DNA of 64,000 bases from Vibrio sp. LaRot3. GTDB lineage: Bacteria > Pseudomonadota > Gammaproteobacteria > Enterobacterales > Vibrionaceae. The stretch spans positions 1,240,001 through 1,304,000 of the forward strand of contig NZ_JAPPTI010000001.1 in the NCBI RefSeq assembly GCF_027587025.1. The letters are read 5' to 3'. Shown here in pieces: positions 55,175-64,000 of the stretch (positions within the stretch are counted from its first letter, which is position 1; every line of letters begins with the position of its first letter). The notes under the pieces were generated by a model. That model saw only the letters and a program-made list of their open reading frames with translations, had not been told where the DNA came from and searched no databases. Both the position numbers and the translations under genes were made by a program.

Positions 55175-55945
55175 ATGACCACTACCGCTCAGCGTCGCGA
55201 TGCCATATTGCAGCATATTCAGACTCATCAAAAAGGTGAGGTAAACTATTTTTCTGAATTGTATGACGTTTCTGAAGTCACCATCCGTAGTGATCTTAAT
55301 TACTTAGAAAAAAAAGGCTGTGTCACTCGTTGCTACGGCGGCGCTCTTATCAATAATCACTTCGCCTTTGACCGCCCACTTAACGATAAAAAACAGCTCC
55401 ATTCCGATATAAAAGCGAAGTTAGGTCAATACGCTGCTTCGTTAGTGAATGACGGTGATCGTATTATTCTTGATTCAGGCTCTACAACGGAGCAAATAGC
55501 CCACCATCTTGGCGATAAACGTAATCTGACCGTTATGACCAACGGCATCAATATCGCTTATCATCTCGCGAACAAAGACGAGATCGAAGTGATGGTCAGC
55601 GGAGGGATGATGCGTAAGAACTCCTATTCCTTACATGGTTCGGGTGGTGAAGAGTTACTGTCAGGTTTTCGGTTCAACACCTTATTCTTAGGCGTTGACG
55701 GTTTTGATAAGCAGACTGGCGTCACTACCCCACACCAAGGCGAAGCCGACATTAATCGCAAAATGGTTGAAGCGGCACGAACTGTCATTGCCATTACTGA
55801 CTCGTCCAAGTTTAATCGTCAAAGTTTTTGTCTCATCGCTCGTCCTGAACAGCTGGATATGCTGATTACAGACAACGGTATTCCTAAAGACTACTTAGAT
55901 CATTTAACTGCGCTTGGCGTTGATGTTCGTATCGTTAATGACTAA
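55175..55945 (+). CDS. DeoR-family regulator, AgaR paralogue 1
   Basis: 256 residues. The DeoR helix-turn-helix lies at about 5-55 (ELYDVSEVTIRSDLNYLEKKGCV), then a sugar-phosphate sensor domain begins with RCYGGALI and has LDSGSTTEQIA and GVDGFD. It is clearly similar to the second regulator at 56404 over its whole length. It stands 458 bases upstream of that gene, with operator-like repeats between, and probably responds to GalNAc/tagatose phosphates or a related amino sugar. Which of the two is the true AgaR cannot be settled here. Confidence 0.85.
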   Translation: MTTTAQRRDAILQHIQTHQKGEVNYFSELYDVSEVTIRSDLNYLEKKGCVTRCYGGALINNHFAFDRPLNDKKQLHSDIKAKLGQYAASLVNDGDRIILDSGSTTEQIAHHLGDKRNLTVMTNGINIAYHLANKDEIEVMVSGGMMRKNSYSLHGSGGEELLSGFRFNTLFLGVDGFDKQTGVTTPHQGEADINRKMVEAARTVIAITDSSKFNRQSFCLIARPEQLDMLITDNGIPKDYLDHLTALGVDVRIVND

Positions 55946-56403
55946 ATCACTGCTAGCTTTTGACATTCAGTATTCGAACGCCTTTCACTCTGTTTCGTTC
56001 TTACCTTAACCATTTCGATTAACTTCCTTTCTATTTAAAAACTATTCATCACCACTGACTAATATTCATTTCAATACGCATAAATTTCTACTTTTACCTA
56101 AAGTGTGATCTCGCGCAGGAGCTACTCCGAAACCCTCACTTTCAGTACCACTATTTCGCTCCTTTCACTTTTGATTTTATAAAACCCATACCCCAACTGG
56201 CTTTCGGTTGATCCTCTTGGCTACAAAACGAAAGCCCGTGCTTTCACTTTCATTCAAACGAAAGGATTTAACCCACTAAACCGAAAGAAAACAGGGTGTG
56301 ATCTACCTTTCACTTTTATTTCGCTTGCCCTGATTTAATACCAATCAAAAGAAATCGAAACATTTCAACAGAAGAATGAAATGCAACGAAAGAGGGATTG
56401 GTA
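55946..56403. promoter_or_regulatory. AgaR-type operator region with repeated CTTTCACTT boxes
   Basis: A gene-free 458-base region rich in CTTTC/GAAAG. The CTTTCACTT/C core occurs at about 55982, 56162, 56241 and 56307, usually followed by TTT- or TTTCG-type half-sites, as in E. coli AgaR operators built from CTTTC repeats. GTGTGATCT near 56105 and 56296 resembles the left half of CRP sites. The aga promoter is presumably near 56300. Confidence 0.6.
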
Positions 56404-57180
56404 ATGACCAGTGCAGAACGAAGACAAAAAATTATGGCGCATATTCGCACCCATGGCTCTGGCCGTGTGGATGAGTTTGTCGACCAATTTAATGTGTCTG
56501 CGGTAACCATTCGTCATGATCTGAACTTACTCGAAAAAGAAGGCTGCGTGTTCCGCTGCTACGGTGGCGCTAGTTTGAACCCAAACTTTGCCTTCGATCA
56601 GCCTCTTTACCGCAAAGATCAGATCAACCGCAGCGCCAAACAGAGCATTGCCGAAGCGGCCGCCAAACTTGTCGAAGATGGTGAAGCTATCATTCTAGAC
56701 TCCGGCTCTACCATCGGCTTAATGCCTCAATACCTCAGTGGTAAACAACAGCTGGTCGTTATGACTAACGCGCTTAATACCGCTTACCAGCTCAGTGGCA
56801 ACGAAAACATCGATTTACACGTCGTGGGCGGCACTTTGCGCCGAGCATCTTGCTCTTTAATTGGCCACCACGGCGAACAACAAGTCCGCTCTTATCTATT
56901 CGACAAGCTTTTCTTAGGGGTCGATGGCTTCGACCTCAAAGCGGGTATCACGACTCCAGATAACCATGAAGCGCAAATCAACCGAGCGATGTGCGAATCG
57001 GCGCGTCAAGTCATCGCGGTCACTGACTCCAGTAAATTTGGCCGCAAAAGCTTTTGCATGATTCGCGCAGCGAACCAAATTGATGTGCTCGTAACGGATA
57101 GCAATATCCCAACTAGCACACACCAAGCCTTACTCGACATGGGTGTCGAAGTGATTCTCGCAGACCAAACCATTAATTAG
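56404..57180 (+). CDS. agaR: Aga operon repressor AgaR (DeoR family)
   Basis: 258 residues. DeoR helix-turn-helix (QFNVSAVTIRHDLNLLEKEG) and sensor domain with LDSGSTIGLMP, GVDGFDLKAG and DSSKFGRKSF. Immediately upstream (9 bases) of kbaZ, so it is the first gene of the aga operon, with operators in the preceding region; autoregulation is likely. ATG 56404 with GAGGG is preferred over an upstream TTG. It is a close paralogue of the gene at 55175. Confidence 0.87.
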   Translation: MTSAERRQKIMAHIRTHGSGRVDEFVDQFNVSAVTIRHDLNLLEKEGCVFRCYGGASLNPNFAFDQPLYRKDQINRSAKQSIAEAAAKLVEDGEAIILDSGSTIGLMPQYLSGKQQLVVMTNALNTAYQLSGNENIDLHVVGGTLRRASCSLIGHHGEQQVRSYLFDKLFLGVDGFDLKAGITTPDNHEAQINRAMCESARQVIAVTDSSKFGRKSFCMIRAANQIDVLVTDSNIPTSTHQALLDMGVEVILADQTIN

Positions 57181-57188
57181 GGACCACC

Positions 57189-58496
57189 ATGAAATCTTTA
57201 CAATCACTGATTGAACAGCACAAACAAGGACACGCCACCGGCATTTACTCGGTTTGTTCTGCGCACCCATTAGTATTAGAGGCAGCGATCAAGCAAGCGG
57301 CGCAAGACGACCAACTCGTGCTCATTGAAGCCACCTCAAACCAAGTGAATCAATTTGGTGGCTACACAGGTATGACACCACAAGACTTTGCTAAACACGC
57401 TTATGAGCTTGCGGAGCAGCTTAACTTCCCGACTGAACGTATCGTACTTGGTGGCGACCACCTTGGCCCAAACTGCTGGCAGAACCTACCCGCGAAACAG
57501 GCCATGGAATACTCAGCAACGATGATTCATGACTATGTCACAGCTGGGTTTAACAAGATTCACCTCGACTGCTCAATGTCTTGCGCTGACGACGAAACGC
57601 CACTCAGCGAAGCTGTGATGGCTGAGCGTGCTGCGCAGCTTTGTTTAGTCGCCGAAGATGCATGGCAGCAATCTGGCGGCGAAGCACCACTCTATGTCAT
57701 TGGGACGGAGGTACCGACTCCCGGTGGTGCACTGGAATCTTTGGAAGAGGAAGGTTTAGAGCTAACCAAACCAGAAGAAGCGCTCGCCACTTTAGACGCT
57801 CACCATCAAGCATTCAGCGATCACGGCTTAGGTTACGTTTGGCCTCGTGTGATTGGTCTTGTTGTCCAGCCGGGTGTGGAATTTGACCATCACTCAATTC
57901 ATCACTACCAAAGTAGCCAAGCACAAGCACTAAGTAAAATCATTGAGAGCCAGCCTCATTTAGTGTTTGAAGCGCACTCTACCGATTATCAAAACCCTAG
58001 CGCTTACCACGAGTTGGTCAAAGACCACTTTGCCATTTTAAAAGTAGGCCCAGCGCTGACCTTCGCTCTACGTGAAGCTCTATATGGACTAGAGCGAGCA
58101 GAGCTTGAATGGTTAGGCAGTCACGATGCTTCTCACCTACGTGACACCGTCGAGCAAGTGATGCGTGAAGAGCCGGACTACTGGCGTTCTCATTACCTAA
58201 GCAAAGGCCACCAGCAGTTTCTTGATTGCAGCTACAGCTTAAGCGATCGCATTCGTTACTACTGGACACACCCAGAAGTACAAAAAGCGCAGCGTACCCT
58301 GTTTAACAACCTTGCTGCCAATCCATTGCCGCTGACTTTACTTAGCCAATATTTACCGAATCAAGCGAAAGCAATTTTCCAAAATAATATTCAGAACCAG
58401 CCCACTGACATTGTAATTCACAAGATCATGGAAGTGACCGAAGTCTATTCCGATGCCTGTTATTCAAATGCAGTGGCGTGCAAGGAGACCATCTAA
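57189..58496 (+). CDS. kbaZ: Tagatose-1,6-bisphosphate aldolase accessory subunit KbaZ/AgaZ
   Basis: 435 residues of the GatZ/KbaZ family, needed for stability and full activity of the catalytic KbaY subunit, which is encoded at the right edge. N-terminal GIYSVCSAHPLVLEAA, EATSNQVNQFGGYTGM, GGDHLGPNCWQNLP and DCSMSC are family hallmarks. Its stop shares one base with the agaS start (TAATG), so the two are translationally coupled. Confidence 0.92.
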   Translation: MKSLQSLIEQHKQGHATGIYSVCSAHPLVLEAAIKQAAQDDQLVLIEATSNQVNQFGGYTGMTPQDFAKHAYELAEQLNFPTERIVLGGDHLGPNCWQNLPAKQAMEYSATMIHDYVTAGFNKIHLDCSMSCADDETPLSEAVMAERAAQLCLVAEDAWQQSGGEAPLYVIGTEVPTPGGALESLEEEGLELTKPEEALATLDAHHQAFSDHGLGYVWPRVIGLVVQPGVEFDHHSIHHYQSSQAQALSKIIESQPHLVFEAHSTDYQNPSAYHELVKDHFAILKVGPALTFALREALYGLERAELEWLGSHDASHLRDTVEQVMREEPDYWRSHYLSKGHQQFLDCSYSLSDRIRYYWTHPEVQKAQRTLFNNLAANPLPLTLLSQYLPNQAKAIFQNNIQNQPTDIVIHKIMEVTEVYSDACYSNAVACKETI

Positions 58497-59653
58497 TGAC
58501 CACGTTTTTAGGCTACGAAGCTACATGGCTTGAGCAACACAACGGCATTCATACTGCTCAAGAAATTAATCATCAGCCACGTTTATGGCGCAACCTTGCG
58601 GATATTTTGCAGAGCCAGTTCGAATCAGCGAACGCATTTTTAGCGCCACTATTGGCTCGTAAAGAGCTGCGCATCATTCTCACTGGCGCTGGCACTTCCG
58701 CTTTTGTGGGCGATGCGGCAGCACCTTTCATCCAAGCAGGGTTGAACTTCCAAGTCGAATCTATTCCAACCACGGATTTAGTTTCTAATCCAGAGCAGTA
58801 CCTAGACCCTAAGCGCCCTACTCTGTTGGTGTCTTATGCTCGCTCAGGCAACAGCCCTGAAAGTGTGGCAGCGGTTGAGTTAGTGGATCAGTTCATCCCT
58901 GAAAGCTTCCACCTGTTCTTAACCTGTAACAGTGAAGGTGCTCTCTCTCGTTACTCAGACAAAGCCAGCAACGCTTACTGCATGTTGATGCCTGAAGGTT
59001 CAAACGATAAGAGCTTTGCCATGACATCCAGCTTCAGCTGTATGTTGATGTCTACCTTGGTGCTGCTCGGTGGAGAAACACCTACCCAATGGCGCAGCCA
59101 CATCGAAACCATCGCAGAGCTCTGTGAGAACAAACTTTCGCAATGGCAAAGCAATATTAAACAGCTCTCAACTCAAGCGTATGAACGCTTAATTGTATTG
59201 GGCAGCGGCGGCTTTGCAGGCCTTGCTCGTGAAGCATCTCTGAAATCTTTAGAGCTAAGTGCTGGCAAGGTGATGACTGCATTTGACTCATCTCTAGGAT
59301 TCCGTCACGGGCCTAAATTCACCATCAATGACAAAGCGCTAGTGATTCAACTCTTCTCTAGCGATACCTATACCCGCCAATACGACATGGATCTATTCAA
59401 CGAGATTCGCAGTGACCAGCAAGCCCTTGGCCATATTGCCATTACAGAGGGTGCGCTTGATAGCGACAACGTATTTGAGCTAGGCCAACTCAACTTAGGT
59501 GATGCATGGCTGTGCTTCCCGTACATCCTGTTCTGCCAAATGTTGGCATTTGAAAAATCACTCCAGCTTGGATTCGGCCCTGATAACCCATGTCCAACTG
59601 GCGAAGTAAACCGAGTGGTGCAAGGCGTCACCATCTATCCATTTAACCAATAA
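58496..59653 (+). CDS. agaS: Galactosamine-6-phosphate deaminase/isomerase AgaS
   Basis: 385 residues with two SIS (sugar isomerase) domains. GAGTSAFVGD near 60, SYARSGNSPESVAAVE near 110, and GSGGFAGLAREASLKSLELS in the second half match AgaS, which converts galactosamine-6-phosphate to tagatose-6-phosphate and ammonia. ATG 58496 follows AAGGAG; an earlier in-frame GTG lies inside kbaZ and is rejected. Confidence 0.92.
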   Translation: MTTFLGYEATWLEQHNGIHTAQEINHQPRLWRNLADILQSQFESANAFLAPLLARKELRIILTGAGTSAFVGDAAAPFIQAGLNFQVESIPTTDLVSNPEQYLDPKRPTLLVSYARSGNSPESVAAVELVDQFIPESFHLFLTCNSEGALSRYSDKASNAYCMLMPEGSNDKSFAMTSSFSCMLMSTLVLLGGETPTQWRSHIETIAELCENKLSQWQSNIKQLSTQAYERLIVLGSGGFAGLAREASLKSLELSAGKVMTAFDSSLGFRHGPKFTINDKALVIQLFSSDTYTRQYDMDLFNEIRSDQQALGHIAITEGALDSDNVFELGQLNLGDAWLCFPYILFCQMLAFEKSLQLGFGPDNPCPTGEVNRVVQGVTIYPFNQ

Positions 59654-59711
59654 CGCTACCCATTAATAAGCATCAATTAAGTAAGAAATTGAATTTTAGA
59701 AGGAAACTAAC

Positions 59712-60185
59712 ATGCCAAATATCGTTTTAAGTCGTATTGATGAGCGTCTAGTTCACGGCCAAGTCGGTGTGCAGTGGGTAGGTTTTGCAGACGCAAACAT
59801 CGTTGTTGTGGTTAACGATGAAGTCGCGGAAGACTCCATCCAACAAAACCTAATGGAAATGGTGCTCGCTGATGGTATCGCAATTCGTTTTTGGACGGTG
59901 CAGAAAACCATCGACACCATTCATAAAGCCTCCGACCGCCAACGCATCCTACTGGTGTGCCGTACACCAAAAGATTTCCGTCAATTGGTCGATGGCGGTG
60001 TGCCAATCACCAATATCAACGTAGGCAACATGCACTACGTGGAAGGTAAAAACCAGATTTCTAAGACGGTTTCGGTCGATGCCGCAGACGTCGAAGAATT
60101 TCAAAAACTAAAAGCGTTAGGGGTGAGCTGCACCATTCAAGGTGTGCCAACTGAAAGCGCAACAGACCTCTTTACTCTTATCTAA
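59712..60185 (+). CDS. agaV: PTS mannose-family IIB component for GalNAc (AgaV)
   Basis: 157 residues. The phosphorylation site is His15 in RIDERLVHGQVGVQW, a motif diagnostic of mannose/sorbose-family IIB. It accepts phosphate from IIA (61913) and passes it to the sugar during transport through IIC/IID. It has a strong AAGGA ribosome-binding site and lies 58 bases after agaS. The GalNAc assignment rests on the operon context. Confidence 0.88.
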   Translation: MPNIVLSRIDERLVHGQVGVQWVGFADANIVVVVNDEVAEDSIQQNLMEMVLADGIAIRFWTVQKTIDTIHKASDRQRILLVCRTPKDFRQLVDGGVPITNINVGNMHYVEGKNQISKTVSVDAADVEEFQKLKALGVSCTIQGVPTESATDLFTLI

Positions 60186-60202
60186 TAATAAGGACAAACA
60201 TC

Positions 60203-60979
60203 ATGGAAATAGGACTCTTACAGGCGTTGATGCTCGGCATCCTAGCCTTCTTTGCAGGCCTTGACTTGTTCAACGGCCTCACCCACTTCCACCGCCCTGT
60301 GGTACTCGGCCCGCTGGTCGGCCTGATCCTAGGTGACCTACAAACCGGTATTCTGGTTGGTGGTACGTTAGAGCTAATCTGGATGGGCCTTGCCCCTCTT
60401 GCAGGCGCTCAGCCGCCAAACGTTATCATCGGTACTATCGTAGGTACTACCTTTGCTATCACCACCAAAGTTGAGCCAAATGTGGCGGTGGGTGTCGCTG
60501 TACCTTTCGCAGTCGCGGTGCAAATGGGTATTACCCTACTGTTCTCAGCCATGTCAGCTGTGATGTCAAAATGTGACGATTTTGCTCGCAATGCCGATAC
60601 CGACGGTATCGAACGCGTTAACTACTTCGCACTGGCTGTACTGGGCACTTTCTACTTCCTATGTGCCTTCCTACCAATCTACCTAGGTGCCGAGCACGCT
60701 GGTGCGATGGTCCAAGCGCTACCAAAAGAGCTTATCGACGGTCTAGGTGTTGCCGGCGGCATCATGCCAGCCATTGGTTTCGCAGTACTGATGAAGATCA
60801 TGATGAAGAATGCCTACATCCCTTACTTCATCCTTGGCTTTGTTGCCGCAGCTTGGATTGAACTACCAATCCTAGCGATCGCTGCCGCTGCAACTGCCAT
60901 GGCAATCATCGACTTTATGCGTAAGACAGAACCAACCCCTGCAACTGCACCAGCTGAGGACTTTGAAGATGGAATCTAA
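60203..60979 (+). CDS. agaW: PTS mannose-family IIC component for GalNAc (AgaW)
   Basis: 258 residues, polytopic membrane protein of the EIIC-Man type. N-terminal LGILAFFAGLDLFNG and the GLILGDLQTGILVGGTLELIW stretch (in parts) are conserved; GLAPLAGAQPPN follows. It forms the sugar channel with IID. It starts 17 bases after agaV and its end overlaps the IID gene by 11 bases. Confidence 0.9.
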   Translation: MEIGLLQALMLGILAFFAGLDLFNGLTHFHRPVVLGPLVGLILGDLQTGILVGGTLELIWMGLAPLAGAQPPNVIIGTIVGTTFAITTKVEPNVAVGVAVPFAVAVQMGITLLFSAMSAVMSKCDDFARNADTDGIERVNYFALAVLGTFYFLCAFLPIYLGAEHAGAMVQALPKELIDGLGVAGGIMPAIGFAVLMKIMMKNAYIPYFILGFVAAAWIELPILAIAAAATAMAIIDFMRKTEPTPATAPAEDFEDGI

Positions 60980-61853
60980 TGTAAGCAACGAACTTGACCT
61001 TCGCAGCCAAAACGCCGACGTGCAACCTGCTCCGGGCGTGGCTCAAGACGAGTACGAAAATAAAGAAATTGGTGCTGAGCTAACCAAAGCTGACATCAAC
61101 AAAATGGCTTGGCGTTCACTGTTACTGCAAGCGTCATTCAACTTCGAGCGTATGCAGGCATCTGGTTGGCTATACGGCCTACTGCCTGCACTGAAGAAAA
61201 TCCACACCAATAAAGCTGACCTTTCTAAAGCGATGCAAGGTCACATGGGTTTCTTCAACACTCACCCATTCTTGGTGACATTCGTAATGGGTATCGTGCT
61301 GGCGATGGAACGCTCTAAGCAAAACATCAACAGTATTCAGAGCACAAAAATCGCCGTCGGTGCCCCTATGGGTGGTATCGGTGACGCAATGTTCTGGCTC
61401 ACTCTGCTTCCTATCTGTGGTGGTATCGGTGCCGACTTAGCATTGCAAGGCTCCATCATGGGTGCAGTGTTCTTCTTCGTATTGTTTAACGCGGTTCACT
61501 TTGGTCTTCGCTTTGGTTTGGCGCACTACGCCTACCGCATGGGCGTGCAAGCAATTCCTGTCATTAAAGCCAACACCAAGAAAGTGGGACACGCCGCTTC
61601 AATGGTCGGTATGACAGTTATCGGTGCATTGGTCGCAACTTACGTTCGCCTGTCGACCACGGCTGAAATCACCGCTGGTGATGCAGTCGTAAAACTGCAA
61701 GCTGACGTTATCGACAAGCTTATGCCAGCCTTCTTACCACTGGTTTACACCCTAGCGATGTATGCACTAGTGAAACGTGGCTGGAGCCCACTAAAACTGA
61801 TCGGTATTACCGTGACTCTAGGCATTGTTGGCCGCTTTATGGGCTTCCTATAA
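60969..61853 (+). CDS. agaE: PTS mannose-family IID component for GalNAc (AgaE)
   Basis: 294 residues. Typical EIID-Man sequence: SLLLQASFNFERMQASGW, HMGFFNTHPFLVTFVMGI, GAPMGGIGDAMFWLTLLPI. A charged cytoplasmic N-terminus precedes the membrane part. ATG 60969 follows GAGGA and overlaps the IIC stop; an upstream TTG is rejected. Named agaE by analogy with agaVWEF of E. coli; agaD would be the equivalent of a galactosamine system. Confidence 0.9.
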   Translation: MESNVSNELDLRSQNADVQPAPGVAQDEYENKEIGAELTKADINKMAWRSLLLQASFNFERMQASGWLYGLLPALKKIHTNKADLSKAMQGHMGFFNTHPFLVTFVMGIVLAMERSKQNINSIQSTKIAVGAPMGGIGDAMFWLTLLPICGGIGADLALQGSIMGAVFFFVLFNAVHFGLRFGLAHYAYRMGVQAIPVIKANTKKVGHAASMVGMTVIGALVATYVRLSTTAEITAGDAVVKLQADVIDKLMPAFLPLVYTLAMYALVKRGWSPLKLIGITVTLGIVGRFMGFL

Positions 61854-61877
61854 ACACGAGTTAACACCAATAAAACG

Positions 61878-61895
61878 GGGCTGGTACGCCAGCCC
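61878..61895 (+). other. Stem-loop between agaE and agaF
   Basis: GGGCTGG-TACG-CCAGCCC, a perfect 7-bp GC-rich stem with a tetraloop and no T-run. It is more likely an mRNA processing or stability element than a terminator. Confidence 0.55.
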
Positions 61896-61912
61896 TACAA
61901 AAGGAACAACAC

Positions 61913-62342
61913 ATGATTTCAGTAATTTTGTCTGGCCACGGTGGCTTTGCTTCTGGTATCGCTCAAGCGATTCATCAAGTGATTGGTGAGCAGCCTCAGT
62001 TCAAGTTCATCGATTTCCCGGAAGAAGCGACGACACCACAACTCGAAGCGTCGATGCGCAGTGCAATTGAAGAGATTGATTCAGGCGACGGTATCGTTTT
62101 TCTCACTGATTTATTAGGCGGAACACCATTTCGCACCGCATCACTACTCAGCCAAGAACGTAGCGATATTGAAGTTGTCACCGGCACTAACCTGCAAATG
62201 GCAGCAGAAATGCTTTTAGAGCGCGACGAACTCAAGCTGGTCGAGTTTCGTGACCAAGCCCTTGAATGTGCGCACCGAGGCATTACCTCTCTTGCAGCAG
62301 AAATGGCATGCAAAGCTGAACAAACCGCAACGGTAGAAGAAG

Positions 62343-62353
<11 letters not shown>
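61913..62353 (+). CDS. agaF: PTS mannose-family IIA component (AgaF)
   Basis: 146 residues, cytosolic. The phosphorylated histidine is His9 in VILSGHGGFASG, and FLTDLLGGTPFRTASLL is the family's conserved second motif. It receives phosphate from HPr. Its last codons overlap the agaA start by 11 bases. Confidence 0.9.

Positions 62354-64000
<1,647 letters not shown>

Noticed and set aside
55946..56403. CRISPR-like array because of repeated CTTTC boxes
   Set aside because: The repeats are short, degenerate and irregularly spaced with no constant spacer length. They fit transcription factor sites.

Overview
The window looks like chromosomal DNA from a Vibrio or close relative (Gammaproteobacteria, Vibrionaceae). 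The inference rests on synteny and content read from the sequence: the ffs / ybaZ / ybaY / tesB neighbourhood, a menFDHBCE operon next to alaA and yfbR, an oppABCDF operon, an MSHA-like minor pilin set, rhombosortase, and generally compact genes with AT-rich intergenic regions. There are no rRNA or tRNA genes, no CRISPR array, and no insertion sequence that I can recognise. The one structural RNA is the 4.5S signal recognition particle RNA (27514-27622, minus strand).

Layout. 1-0.8 kb: a TetR regulator behind two palindromic operators. 0.8-10.2 kb (minus): an operon of four type IV pilin-like proteins (MshC/D/O/P-like) followed by a giant secreted MshQ-like protein of 2423 residues, with no major pilin or pilus motor beside it. 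10.5-12.4 kb: a glutathionyl-hydroquinone reductase and a small secreted protein split by a frameshift at a slippery A-rich run. 12.4-18.1 kb (minus): oppABCDF oligopeptide importer. 18.6-21.4 kb: an SDR oxidoreductase, a divergent LysR regulator and an outer-membrane DUF3187-type protein. 21.6-26.1 kb: an iron-uptake cassette (Fur box, FyuA-like TonB receptor, AraC regulator, RhtX/FptX-like MFS importer). 26.2-32.6 kb: small hypotheticals, ffs, a GGDEF sensor protein, a membrane protein, then ybaZ, ybaY and tesB. 32.7-43 kb: independent short units: Lrp regulator with a cysteine-synthase-family enzyme, a COG0523 GTPase lacking its metal motif, a TetR/DMT-exporter pair with a perfect 30-bp operator, TrmO-like, DUF1244 and Tim44-like proteins, a TetR/MFS-acyltransferase pair, a YeiH-type exporter and an unlisted 57-residue membrane protein. 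43.1-50.4 kb (minus): menaquinone operon. 50.5-55.1 kb: alaA, yfbR, a dGTPase, a DTW-domain tRNA-modifying enzyme and rhombosortase. 55.2-64 kb: an N-acetylgalactosamine catabolic operon with two AgaR-type regulators, running off the right edge inside kbaY.

How the genes work together. The aga operon encodes import of GalNAc by a mannose-family PTS (IIB, IIC, IID, IIA), deacetylation by AgaA, deamination/isomerisation by AgaS and cleavage of tagatose-1,6-bisphosphate by KbaZ/KbaY; a tagatose-6-phosphate kinase is not in the window. The men operon covers chorismate to 1,4-dihydroxy-2-naphthoyl-CoA. The iron cassette is a complete receptor, regulator and inner-membrane importer for a siderophore that I cannot name.

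The most unusual items are the detached minor-pilin/giant-adhesin operon, the A AAA AAG slippery heptamer at 12104-12110, the COG0523 GTPase whose CxCC motif is replaced, the iron cassette with two consecutive TTG starts, and two small genes (26201-26354 and 42832-43005) that simple gene calling would miss. None of these is proven to be a new system. All coordinates were read by eye, and no database search was run.
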